A stretch of DNA of 64,000 bases from Pisolithus tinctorius (taxonomy: Eukaryota; Basidiomycota; Agaricomycetes; Boletales; Pisolithaceae), in the NCBI GenBank assembly GCA_024663395.1, contig JANFAH010000036.1, positions 248,001 to 312,000 on the forward strand, read 5' to 3'. The translations under genes and the position numbers were made by a program. Numbering within the stretch: position 1 is the stretch's first letter; each line of letters opens with the position of its first letter. The notes under the pieces were generated by a model. That model made no database searches and was not told the origin of the DNA. It saw only the letters and a program-made list of their open reading frames with translations. Below, in pieces: positions 11,001-22,000 of this stretch.

Positions 11001-12766
11001 TTGGATGCATCAGTTGTGATTGCGAATGGTTGAGAGGTGTCAGGCATTTGGAGTGTGGGTTGTGCCACGAAGATTCTTTTGAGAAGATCAAAAGTGTCCT
11101 GGCATTTCTTAGACCAACTCCAATCGACTGTTTTCTTGGTGAGGTCGATGAGTGGTCGTGCAATGTCCGAGTAGTAGGGGACAAATCTTCTATAAAAGTT
11201 TGCGAATCCTAAAAAGGATCGCACATCCTTGACCTTCTTTGGGACGGGCCAATTGGCAATGCCCTGGACTTTGACAGGGTCCATGGCAACAGTGTTCTCT
11301 TTGATGATCATTCCGAGGTATTCGACCTCGGTCAGATCAAAGTGACATTTTTCCAACTTTAGAGGGAGAGAAAGTTCTCTCATTCGTTCGAGGACACGGC
11401 GGGTTCTTTGTTTGTGTTCTTTGGGGTCGTTTGAAAAGATGAGGAGGTCATCCATGTAGACGACCAACCATCCTTCAGCAATCATGTCTCGGAAGGAGTC
11501 ATTCATGAATCGCTGGAAGGTGGCGGGGGAATTGCACAGTCCGAAGAACATAACAGTTGGTTCAAAGAGACCTTTGTGCGTGATGAATGCGGCCTTCCAC
11601 TGGTCTCCTTCTTTGATTCGAACATTGTTATAGCCAGACCTGACGTCCATCTTTGTAAAGATAGAGGCTCCCTTCAACCTGTCTACGAGGTCTGAAATGA
11701 GGGGAAGGGGATATGCATCCTTCACCATATTCTTGTTTAGGTACCTGTAGTCTTGGCAAGGGCATAAGGAGCCATCTTTCTTTCCTACAAAGAAGAAAGG
11801 GGCGGCTTGGGGGGACTTCGAAGGGCAAATCTTTCCTTCTCGAAGGTTTTCTTCAATGAATTTCTCTGCGGACTCTCGTTCAGAGGGAGAGAGTGGATAT
11901 GCTTTAGCCACTTTGGGGACAAAGTCCTCTACAAGGTTTATGGCATGGTCATATGGTCGTGATGGAGGTAAAACTCCATCAGAGGGTTTCTCAAAAACCG
12001 AGGCAAAGTCTTTGTACTCTTCAGGGAGGACAGCCTTCAGTTTCTTCTTGTGTTCTTCCTGGGCTAGTTCTGTAGCTGTGGTGATCTTTCGAAGAAGACT
12101 ATTGTTGGGATTAATCTTCTTTGCTTCTTCGACGAGTTTTCCGACTGACATCACGAAGTGTGCTCGGATGGTTTCATCCTCTGGTTCTTCATAATCCATG
12201 AACTTGTTTATCCCTTTCTTTTCTGCAGGGGACACAAGATTCACGGTTGATTCTTCGATGGTAACAGAAGAGACGTTGCGTCTCAATTCCTTTGATCTAT
12301 CGGTTTTCTCATCGATAGATAACATGCCCATCCTCCAATTCATGATAGGGTTGTTTTCTTGGAGCCAGGGAAGACCCAAAATGACGTTTTCCGTTCCACA
12401 ATTGATGACATGGAAAAAGGACTGGTGAATGAGTCCTTTAACCTTGAAGTAGAGAGTGGCAGAAAACAGTATTCTTCCTTTTGAGTTTTGGGTTCCATTG
12501 GCATTTTTAGCGAGGATGGGTTCGGCGAGTTGTTGAGTGGGGATTCGGTGCTTTCGCACAAAACCCCAGTCGATGCAAGAAATTTCTGCTCCGGAGTCAA
12601 CCAGAGTGGTAGTGTTGATGACTTTCTGAGTAGTTTCTGATGCGTAAAGGGAGATGGGAATCTGCATAGTACGTTCTGGTGTAGATGTTACAAGTACAGG
12701 CGCAACAGAAACTAAACTGTCCTTAGTTTGGGGAACATCTGGCGTCAACACAGAGTTCCCATTCAA
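8060..12766 (-). pseudogene. pol: E1 pol: PR-RT-RNase H-integrase-chromodomain plus zinc-knuckle extension
   Basis: One frame of 4707 nt, the same length to the base as in E3. From the first codon after the gag stop: protease TTLVDSGAEISC near residue 57; reverse transcriptase with [10 protein letters not shown] near 437; RNase H with [12 protein letters not shown] and TDHKNL; integrase with an H-H-C-C zinc site near 797-845 and a D,D,E triad (LVTDLPVS, ISDQGPQF, DGEMEHVNQ) at about 873, 930 and 965; chromodomain with FLIKWKGYPSSENSW near 1180. The frame then continues for about 340 codons to a knuckle region, CYVC...C and ECPLCHATRP. Stops: TGA at 9404-9406 and 8702-8704 (each CGA in E3), and one at 8309-8311 inside the knuckle. 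Confidence 0.93.
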
Positions 12767-13662
12767 AAATCCTTTCCAAGGGCCCTAGTGATGTTTACCA
12801 AAGCGATGGATGGGCCAGCAACTTTTTCTTCATCATTGCTTTCTTCTACCTCCACAATTTTGCAGATTTTCTTCACTTTCTTTTGGGGAGTTTTCCCTTT
12901 GTCTGGACATTCTCGGGAGAGATGTCCCTTGTTCCCACAACCGAAACATCTTCCTTCTTTGATGTGACGGTCTCGTTCTTCTTTGGAGAGTCTCACTCCA
13001 TCCACGTCCATAGCGTTTGGATCTTTTTCTTCAGCAAAATTGTTCCTAGGGTGGAACGTTTTCTTTTCTTTTCTTCCTGAGATTTCATTAACCTTTCTCC
13101 ATTTGGCGTCAAACTTCTGCGCTTGGGTGTACCACTCGGTAATCTTGGTGGGGGTGGTTTCCATCATGTGAATCCTGTTCGTGATGAAAGGTTTGAGTCC
13201 TTGGGAAAAGAACTCGATCAAGGCGACATCTTCGGTGATGGTTGAGTCAGCTGCAGCGGTCCAGAAGTCGGTGATATACTGTTCCACCGAATCTTTTTGT
13301 TTCAGGGTTCGCAATTTGGCGATAGCAGTACCTGCAGTGTCGGTGGAGGTGAACAATGCTTTGAAATCTTTTATAAAATCGGCAAAGGTGCCGAAACTTG
13401 GGGGGTTCTTTTCCAGAGATGTTTTCTGGAAGGTGGCAGCCCAGGAGCGGGCGACATCTTTCTTCATATACGACAGGGCATAGACCACCTTTTTGGTGTC
13501 GGTGTCGTATAGTTCTTCATTTACCAAGAGATAGGTCTGTATGGAGTACAGCCAGCTCATGGCATTCTTCTGGTTTCCATCAAAATCAGATGGAGCACCG
13601 ATCTTCAGTTCAGTGGCTTTGGTGGCATTGCCAACCGGTGCCTTCGACGATGAGCCAGACAT
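12763..13662 (-). CDS. gag: E1 Gag (capsid and nucleocapsid)
   Basis: From the first in-frame ATG (13660-13662) this gives 299 aa starting MSGSSSKAPVG. The open frame reaches back to 13875 without an ATG, and that 71-codon stretch is conserved in E3, so translation may begin there by another route. Capsid-like part: FDGNQKNAMSWLYSIQTYL. A canonical CX2CX4HX4C zinc knuckle, CFGCGNKGHLSREC, is near the C-terminus. The stop TGA (12763-12765) overlaps the start of pol, which is in the -1 frame; the junction gatttttga is the same in E3. Gag packages the element RNA in cytoplasmic particles. No internal stop is seen. Confidence 0.88.
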   Translation of the reverse strand: MSGSSSKAPVGNATKATELKIGAPSDFDGNQKNAMSWLYSIQTYLLVNEELYDTDTKKVVYALSYMKKDVARSWAATFQKTSLEKNPPSFGTFADFIKDFKALFTSTDTAGTAIAKLRTLKQKDSVEQYITDFWTAAADSTITEDVALIEFFSQGLKPFITNRIHMMETTPTKITEWYTQAQKFDAKWRKVNEISGRKEKKTFHPRNNFAEEKDPNAMDVDGVRLSKEERDRHIKEGRCFGCGNKGHLSRECPDKGKTPQKKVKKICKIVEVEESNDEEKVAGPSIALVNITRALGKDF

Positions 13663-13948
13663 CGTAATCTGTGGTGGGGACGGAGGTGCAGGGAAGAGTG
13701 GTGGGGGACTCGGTTGGATGGGGGTACCAAGCGACACGAGTGACTGGGAGAAAAGGTTCGAGAGAATTCCAGAGGTGAAACCTCTATCTGGCTGTTCGGG
13801 TTCGTTGGAGGAGGTGTCAGTGACGGTACTCTCCTGTTCCTCGTCAGATGATGATTCTTCACGAGTGGGTCGCAACGGCGCCCAACGTCGGTTGTTTCGG
13901 GGGTTCGTGGTGGTTCACTAAGCAGTGACTGATTCGGCCAAAGGCTGT

Positions 13949-13959
13949 AGACTTGAGCT
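13949..13959 (-). promoter_or_regulatory. E1 self-primer binding site
   Basis: agacttgagct on plus, two bases inside the 5' LTR. It is the exact complement of 11 bases in that LTR (14141-14151), which lie 33 nt downstream of a TATTTAAA box (14177-14184) and so should be the transcript 5' end. This is the Tf1-type arrangement in which the RNA folds back to prime its own reverse transcription. Confidence 0.75.
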
Positions 13960-13961
13960 TT

Positions 13962-14413
13962 TGTTACGCTCGACCAAAGTCAAGACATAGGGAGAGCTTG
14001 AATCGCAGACTAAGGTTTCTACTGAGCAACGGCTGCAGTAACCTCTGTAAACGACAGAGGATTTGAGGCAACGCCGGTAAGAGTGGTCCTTATGAGGGAC
14101 ACTGAGGGCGAAGTTCTGAGAACGCTGCGTATGATTGAGCAGCTCAAGTCTGGGTTTCCAGAACTTGAGCCGGCAGTTTAAATACTACACAGAAACGGAC
14201 CATGAGGCATCTGCATGTAACAAGGTAACTATGCCATTGGTTGAACAATGACGACACATGTCCTAAGCATGTATCGAGCCAGTAACGCTAGTGGTGGAAA
14301 TAGAGAGCCGTCGGATCAGAGAGAAGATGGCTCTAAAAGGAAACTAAGTCCAACGGATTACAAACAAGGTAAACATACAGCAGAAAAGGGAAAGTTAGGG
14401 GTGAAACGTAACA
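13962..14413 (-). repeat. E1 5' LTR
   Basis: 452 bp. In element sense it holds U3 with a TATTTAAA box, the inferred R start at 14151, and U5 ending at 13962. It drives gag-pol transcription toward lower coordinates. Confidence 0.95.
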
Positions 14414-14418
14414 GTCAG

Positions 14419-14797
14419 TGATGGGGGCAGGGAAGAAAGCAATGGCTAAACCAGCTGCGGGCGCAGTCTGCAGCAAGGAGCCCTGACACCAAACTAAGAA
14501 GTAAACATTAAGGCATCATAAACGAGTCAGACAGAGCTCGGAAGGAGGAAGTAAACACAAATGAAATATACATCCATCAGCTGCAGGTGCAGCTGCGAGT
14601 CAGAGTGACAACGGTGTATGCAGCATCAGTTGGTATTGGAAATACCACCAGTGCCAGCGATCTGAAGGCTCTAGAAGCCAACAGACTGAGGATGACCATG
14701 GTGAGGACAAGCAACACGACGAGGCATGTGACACACGTGACTTGGCAATTTAGGGGAAACTGGCAAAAAAGGAAAGACATGTTAGGCGTGCATAACA
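14419..14797 (-). repeat. E2 3' LTR, right portion
   Basis: Remaining 379 bases of the E2 left LTR after the E1 insertion, ending gtgcataaca. It aligns with 40131-40509 of the 5' LTR. The next bases, tcaccccccc, are the E2 polypurine tract on the minus strand. Confidence 0.92.
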
Positions 14798-14817
14798 TCA
14801 CCCCCCCTCTAAGGTCC

Positions 14818-16151
14818 TCAGACCCTTGAGGACTGGCAACATGCACTGGATGGGCCGGGCATAGGAGGGCGATGGGAGTGGGTGCAGGAAGTGATGGGTG
14901 GCGAAGGTGGTGGTGGCAGTGAGCTCGAGGCGGTGGGAGGAGTCCAACGAGAGCCCCTTCCATTTTGGCAGGACCAGTGTCCCAAGTGATGGCACTGGTA
15001 GCACACGTGGGGGTACAAGGGGTGTCCCTCAGGGACTGGAGCTTGACCTCCGAGATAGTAGCGAAGTTGATGTTCAGGGATGGGGACAAAGGGAGCTGCA
15101 GGAAGACAGTCAGTGGTGTAGATAGCATTATGGTAATCTTTGCTGAGTCCACTCCACATAACATTCTGGAGAAGGGCCTCCCAAGCAGACCTGTTAGCAG
15201 CCATCCCGAGCCGTCGACCAACTTCTTTAAAAACCGTCACATTATCCATAAACTCCAAAGGTGGGTCCCACCGGACCTCCTGATCTGCGGTTGGCTTCAT
15301 TTCAGGGATCACTGGCTGTTCTTTAGGCTTGATCCATTCAAGAAGCCAAGAAGTGGTCGGGGCAAGGAACTCCCCAACCTGCCAATCATGAAGGTGGTGA
15401 TAGGTGCCACCAGTGACAGCTTCTAAAACATCTGTGTACCCCTTTTCCAGCATTGAGATCATAATGACCTTGGCCAGTGGGGCAGTTCCTGACAACTGGG
15501 CAGTTCGAATCTTGTTGGTAGCCTTCCCGATCATGTCTGCTGCTCGGTAGATTCCAGACAACAACCCAAAATACTTAACTTGTTCCAGTGTACACCTGTC
15601 AATGTTGTCCCTGTTGTTGAAGACGTCAAGTGACCTAACAATGTCCAGGTAGTCACTTGCTGTGACTGGTAGTCACAGCTTGTCATCCCTGGCAAGGGCA
15701 ACTGAGGTGAGCAGGTCAAGTGCTGCGTTTCTGGAGGCGACGGGTTTGGGGCGAATGTTGGAAGAGCCAGAAGCATCAGTGGGAGGGGTGACGGTTGCTC
15801 TATGATTGGTGTCATGGTGAGGGACCTCTTTAGCTTTTCCCTTTCCTGGTTGCTTACTGTCCCCATCGACAGGGACTCTGGGCTTTGGGGCTGGTACTTG
15901 GCAGACCAAGAAGGCCTGTTGTGGATGCAGTCGGAGAGGGCGGGTGACAGGGGTCAGTACCTCCCACTGCGAGATGAGGGACAAGGAGTCTGACTCAGGA
16001 ATGCAGGAGGTGGTGGATGGGGGAGGGGAGTAGCGATAGCAGGCGACAGGTGGGACGAGAAGGTCATCCCTGTCAGCTGCAGGGTTGTAAACAGATTCTC
16101 CAAGAAAGTTGGCATAGTCATTTTCAGTGTTGATAGATCAAGGGGAGTCCA
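14818..16151 (-). pseudogene. E2 Pol C-terminal extension with degenerate zinc knuckle
   Basis: Downstream of the E2 chromodomain on the minus strand. A coding frame runs from about 15984 to the stop at 14818 with one TGA at 15673. It reads SGIYRAADMIGKATNK, then QNVMWSGLSKDYHNA, and ends with VCYQCHHLGHWSCQN, a knuckle whose last cysteine is misplaced (CX2CX4HX2C). Position and composition match the extension of E1 and E3, but residue identity is low. Between the integrase stop (16152) and this frame, 16000-16140 is Ser/Pro-rich in several frames, so a frameshift or a separate small ORF is possible. Confidence 0.6.
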
Positions 16152-17424
16152 TTAATTTCTGAGGTGATGGGCGAGTTTGTACTGATCGAGGGCTTCAGAC
16201 GCATGGTCTTTTATATGTTCTTCAGGTTCCCACATATTGGACAAATGCGGGAAACCTTTCCACTTGACCAAGTACCTGCGCTGTCCCCTACGACCATCAG
16301 TTTTGTGATTCAGTATCGCCTCGACCTCCCACTCGATTTCATCATCCACCAACTCGGGCAGGGGTGCTGTGGGTGCAACCCCATACACCTCATTTTTGAC
16401 ATAGGGGAAGATACAGGATGCATGGAACACCGGATGAACCTTCCAAGTTGCTGGAAGATCCAATCGGAAGGCAACAGGTGACACAACCTGAGTCACTTTG
16501 AAAGGTCCAAGGCATTGGGGTGCAATCTTGTCACACTGGTTTTTGATCCTAAGATGGCCGATGTCTAAGAGGACTTGATCTCCAACCTTGGGCAGTTCAT
16601 AGGTTCCTTTGCTGCATGAATGCATCAATTCCTGTGCTTTCTTGTGAGCAAGAATTGTGACATCCCAACTTGATGCGAGTTGTTCCAGTCTTTCGTTGAT
16701 GGATGGGACTGGAGTAAGGCATTTTTCAGGATAGGGGGAAGGGTCATAGCTGAGTATAAGCGAGAACAGAGTCATTTTGTGCATGGAGTGGATCCTAGAA
16801 TTGTGAGCAAACTTGGCTGAAGGGAGTTTTGCTGCCCACGAGTTGGGGAACTCGGAGCAATAGAGGTGAAGGTACCCTTCGACTTCCTGATTCACCCATT
16901 CACTCTCTCTGTTAGTCTGGGGGTGGTAATCTGTACTTAGCTTTGTCTTGACCCCTATCACTTTGTACAGCTCCTTCGTAAACAAAGAAGTGAATTGTGG
17001 GCCATGATCTGAGATTACTGACTCCGGCACTCCAAAGTGGGAATAAATGAACTGATGGAAGAGCCAGGTGATCCCAACAGAGTCAATTGTTTTATGACAC
17101 GGAATGAACAGGGCGGCCTTTGTAAGGCCCTGATCGACAACCGTGAGAATGGAGTCATACTTCTGTTCTCCTGAGACTGGGAGATCCGTGATGAGATCCA
17201 TAGACACCTGTTGGAATGGGAATACAGTTTTAGGGGTATTGTGAGGAGTTACAGGTGGTGTCGGTGGGTGTGTAACAACCTTCATGGTCTGGCAGAGTGG
17301 GCATCCTGTGATGTAAGCTTTGATATCCTTTCCCATACCTTCCCACCATACTTCCTTCCTCATCTTATTGAACATAGCCTTCTGTCCAGGATGTCCAGTG
17401 GATTCATGGTCGTGATAAGATCGC
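16152..17424 (-). pseudogene. E2 integrase core, C-terminal domain and chromodomain
   Basis: Continues the integrase begun at 26431-26132, which E3 split. Reads STGHPGQKAMFNKMRKEVWW and CPLCQTMK (zinc domain), then DLITDLPVS, VISDHGPQF and NRESEWVNQE as the D,D,E catalytic core, a C-terminal SH3-like part, and a chromodomain WEVEAILNHKTDG...YLVKWKGFPHLSNMWEPEEH. The chromodomain conserves the aromatic cage better than E1. Chromodomains of such integrases bind modified histone H3 and can direct integration. The frame is open from 17375 to 16152. Confidence 0.9.
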
Positions 17425-17876
17425 TGTTACGTTTCACCCCTAACTTTTCCTCTTTTGTTGTACGTTTACATTACTTTTGATCCATTGGACTCAGTTTCCT
17501 TTTAGAGCCGTCTTCTCTCTGGTCCAACAGCTCTCTATTTCCACCACTGGCATTACTAGCTTGTTACATGCTTAGGACATGTGTCGTCGTTGTTCAACCA
17601 ATGGCGTAGTTACCTCAGTACATGCGGACGCCTTGTGGTCCGTTTCCTTGTAGTATTTAGACTGTCGGCTCAAGTCCTGGAAACCCAGACTTGAGCTGCT
17701 CAATCATACACAGCGTTCTCAGAACTTCGCCCTCAGTGTCCCTAACAAGGACCACTCTTACCGGCGTTGCCCTAAATCCTCTGTCATTTACAGAGGTTAC
17801 TGCAGCCGTTTGCTCAGTAGAAACCATAGTCTGCATTTGAGCTCTCCCTACGCCTTGACTTTGGTCGAGCATAACA
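17425..17876 (+). repeat. E3 5' LTR
   Basis: 452 bp. TATA-like tatttag at 17654-17660; the inferred transcript start agacttgagct at 17687-17697 is 33 nt downstream. By eye about 11 differences from the 3' LTR, all at CpG-derived sites. Confidence 0.95.
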
Positions 17877-17878
17877 AA

Positions 17879-17889
17879 AGCTCAAGTCT
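17879..17889 (+). promoter_or_regulatory. E3 self-primer binding site
   Basis: agctcaagtct, two bases after the LTR. It is the exact 11-nt complement of the inferred RNA 5' end at 17687-17697. Same arrangement as E1. Confidence 0.75.
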
Positions 17890-18172
17890 ACAGCCTTTGG
17901 CCGAAATGGTCACTGCTTAGTGCACCACCACAAACCCCCGAAACAACCAATGTTGGGCACCGTTGCGACCCACTTGCGAAGAATCATCATCTGACGAAGA
18001 ACAGGAGAGCACTGTCACAGACACCTCCTCCAACGAACCTGAACAACCGGATAGAGGCTTTACCTCTGGTATCCTCTCGAACCTTTTCACCCAGTCCCTC
18101 GCATCACTCGGTACTCCAATCCCACCAGTACCTGCCACACTTCCTACTCCCCTGAACCAACCACAGAATACG

Positions 18173-19074
18173 ATGTCCAGTTCATCGTCGAAGGGAACGA
18201 CTGCCGTCACTGGAGTCAAACCCACAGAATTGAAGATCGGTGCTCCCTCTGAATTTGATGGAGACCAGAAGAATGCCATGAGTTGGCTGTACTCTGTACA
18301 GACCTACCTTTTGGTAAACGAAGAACTGTACGACACTGACACCAAAAAGGTCGTTTATGCATTGTCATACATGAAGAAGGGTGTTGCCTGTTCCTGGGCT
18401 GCCACCTTCCAGAAGGTATCTCTGGAAAAGATCCCCCCGAGTTTCGGTACCTTCGCCAATTTTATGAAAAGTTTCAAAGAATCTTTCACCTCCGCAGACA
18501 CCACGGGTACTGCCATCGCCAAGCTATGTACCCTAAAGCAGAAAGAATCGGTCGAACAATACATCACCGATTTCCGAACCACTGCCGCCGACTCTACCAT
18601 CACGGAAGACGTCGCCTTGATCGAGTTCTTCTCACAAGGACTCAAACCTTTCATCGCGAACCGAATCCACATGATGGAGACCACCCCACTAAGATTGAAG
18701 GATGGTACACCCAGGCGCAGAAATTTGACGCCAAGTGGAGAAAAGTCAACGAAATCTCGGGAAGGAAAGAAAAGAAAATGTTCCACCCTAGGAACAGTTT
18801 TGACGAAGAAAAAGATCCAAACGCTATGGACGTGGATGGAGTGAGACTCTCCAAAGAAGAACGAGACCGTCACATCAAAGAAGGAAGATGTTTCGGTTGC
18901 GGAAATAAAGGACACCTCTCCCAAGAATGTCCAAACAAAGGGAAGACTCCCCAAAAGAAAGTCAAGAAAATCCGCAAAATTGTAGAAGTAGAGGAAAGCG
19001 ACGATGAAGAAAAAGTCACTGGCCCATCCATCGCTCTGGTAAACTTCGCTAGAGCCCTTGGAAAGGATTTTTGA
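18173..19074 (+). pseudogene. gag: E3 Gag, frameshifted
   Basis: ATG at 18173-18175 by analogy with E1, with an ATG-less open frame upstream from 17963. Compared with E1 one C is missing in the run near 18687, so the frame breaks after MMETTP and resumes in the next frame with EGWYTQAQKFD. The zinc knuckle CFGCGNKGHLSQEC is intact at about 18890-18935. The stop and gatttttga junction are as in E1. Confidence 0.9.
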
Positions 19075-22000
19075 AAGGGAACTCTGCGTTGATGCCAGAT
19101 GTTCCCAAAACTAAGGACAGTCTAGTTTCTGTTGCTCCTGTACTTGTAACGTCTACACCAGAACGTACTATGCAGATTCCCATTTCCCTCTATGCATCAG
19201 AAACTACCCTGAAAGTCGTCAACACTACCGCTCTGGTTGACTCTGGAGCAGAAATTTCTTGCATCAACTGGGGTTTTGTACGAAAGTACTGAATCCCCAT
19301 TCAGCGCCTCGCTGAACCCATCCTCGCCAAAAATGCTGATGGAACCCAGAACTCAAAAGGAAGAATATTATTTTCCGCCACTCTCTACTTCAAAGTTAAA
19401 GGACTCGTTCACCAGTCCTTTTTCCATGTCATCAACTGTGGAACGGAAAATGTTATTCTAGGTCTCCCCTGGCTTCAGGAAAACAATCCTGTCATGGACT
19501 GGAGGATGGGCACGCTCTCTATCAACGAGAAAACCGATAGATCGAAAGAAATGAGACGCAACATCTCTTCCATTGCTGTCGAAGAGCCAACCATGAACCT
19601 TGTAACCCCTGTTGAAAAGAAAGGGATAAACAAGTTCATGGACTATGAAGAACCAGAAGATGAAACCATCTGGGCACACTTTGTGATGTCGGTTGGAAAA
19701 CTCGTCGATGAAGCCAAGAAGATCAACCCCAATAATAGTCTTCTTCGAAAAATCACCACAGCTATGGAATTAGCCCAAGAAGAACACAGAAAGAAACCGA
19801 AGGCTGTCCTTCCTGAAGACTACAAAGACTTCGCCTCAGTTTTCGAAAAACCCTCCGATGGAATTTTACCTCCATCATGACCATATGACCATGCCATAAA
19901 CCTTGTAGAGGACTTCGTCCCCAAGGTGGCCAAGGCATACCCTCTCTCTCCCTCTGAGCAAGAGTCCGCAGAAAAGTTTATTGAAGAGAACCTTTGAGAA
20001 GGAAAGATCCGCCCCTCGAAGTCTCCCCAAGCCGCCCCCTTCTTCTTCGTAGGAAAGAAGGATGGCTCCCTACAACCCTGCCAAGACTACAGGTATCTGA
20101 ACAAGAATACGGTGAAGGATGCATATCCCCTCCCCCTCATTTCAGACCTTGTAGACAAACTAAAGGGAGCCTCCATCTTCACAAAGATGGATGTCAGGTC
20201 TGGCTACAACAATGTCCGAATTAAAGAAGGAGACCAGTGGAAAGCCGCTTTCATTACACATAAAGGTCTCTTTGAACCAACCGTCATGTTCTTTGGGCTA
20301 TGCAACTCCCCTGCCACCTTCCAGTGCTTCATGAATGACTCCTTCCAAGACATGATTGCTGAAGGATGGTTGGTCGTCTACATGGATGACCTCCTCATCT
20401 TCTCAAATGACCCTGAAGAACACAGACAAAGAACCCGCTGTGTCCTCGAAAGAATGAGAGAGCTTTCTCTCCCTCTGAAGTTGGAAAAATGTCATTTCGA
20501 TCTTGCCGAAGTGGAATATCTTGGCATGATTATCAAGGAAAACACTGTTGCCATGGACCCCGTCAAGGTCCAAGGCATTGCTGACTGGCCTGTCCCAAAA
20601 AAGGTCAAGGATGTGCGATCCTTTTTAGGATTCACAAACTTTTACAGAAGATTTGTCCCCTACTACTCGGACATTGCACGACCACTCATTGACCTCACTA
20701 AGAAAATGGTCGATTGGAGTTGGTCTAAGAAATGCCAAGATGCCTTTGATCTTCTCAAAAGAATCTTCATGGCACAACCAACTCTTCGAATGCCCGACAC
20801 CTCTCGGCCATTCGCGATTACCACAGACGCGTCCAAGTACACAACGGGAGGAATCCTCCTTCAAGAAGATTCGAATGGACAGTGGCAACCTTGTGCCTTC
20901 TTGTCCCAATCGTTTAACCCTGCAGAGAGAAACTACGACATTTACAACAGAGAACTGCTAGGAGTTATTCAAGCGTTGAAATCTTGGAGACATTATCTCC
21001 ATGGATCCCTGTTCCCGGTTAAGGTTTTCACCGATCATAAAAACCTGACATATTTCAAAGCACCACAAAACTTGAACTGTTGCCAAGCTTGATGGCTCCT
21101 CGACCTTGCAGACTTCGATCTGCAACTAGAACACATCCCAGGAAAAGACCTGGCAGCACCTGATGCACTCTCCCACCGCCCTGACCATGTCCCCGATGAT
21201 GACGAAGACAATAAAGGAGTTACACTCCTGCCCCAGACCCTATTCGTCAGTCTTATCGACACCAACCTTACCAAAAAGGTCGCATCCTCTTCTGAGAAAG
21301 ACCCGGTCGTCCAAACGGCACTTCATGCCATAGAAAACATTGATATGCCGCTTCCATTCAAATCACACCTCTCCGACTGGAAATTTGAAAGCGGAGTTCT
21401 ACTCTACAGAAATAGGGTGTACATCCCTGACAACCCCACCCTCCGAAGGACCATTGTATCCAACCACCATGACCACCCCTCCGCTGGACACCCTGGTGTC
21501 CTGAAAACCCAACAACTCGTTTCTTCTGAATTTTGGTGGCCTGGACTTGTGTCCTTTGTCCAGAAATACATTGAAGGCTGTGCTGTGTGCCAGCAAAATA
21601 AAGTAAATACTCACCCCACGACACCACCCCTTATGCCTATTGCCTCCACCTCGACCCGTCCCTTCCAACAGATCTCTTGTGATCTAGTCACCGACCTGCC
21701 TGTGTCTAACGGTTATGATTCCCTCTTGGTTGTGGTAGACCATGGGCTTACAAAGGGGGTGATTTTGTCACCCACAAAGAAAACCGCCTCTGCTGCTGAC
21801 ATCGCAGCACTGTTTTTCAAAAAGGTCTACTCCCGTTTCGGGTTGTACGATAAAATTATATCAGATCGAGGACCTCAGTTCGCCTCCGCCTTTGCAAAAG
21901 AACTCGCTTCCCTTTTGGGATACTCCCTTGCCCTGTCAACGGCATATCACCCACAGACCGACGGAGAAACTGAATGCGTAAACCAAGAAGTGGAGACCTA

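Larger units (their letters stand above)
7571..14413 (-). mobile_element. E1: complete chromodomain Ty3/gypsy retrotransposon
   Basis: 6843 bp with two 452-bp LTRs (7571-8022 and 13962-14413), ends TGTTACG...CGTAACA, and perfect 5-bp TSDs gtcag (7566-7570 and 14414-14418). It is inserted in the left LTR of E2; the empty-site sequence can be read in the right E2 LTR near 40126. Internal order on the minus strand is primer site, gag, pol, purine tract. It is the least damaged element of the nest: gag is open, and pol has three stops over 1568 codons. Confidence 0.96.

Noticed and set aside
14818..15564. CCHC-containing frame read as a gag gene of a separate, reversed element
   Set aside because: It follows the E2 chromodomain on the same strand and precedes the E2 purine tract and LTR, and E3 shows the same type of module fused to Pol. 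The true E2 gag is at 28485-28744 and 36468-37559.
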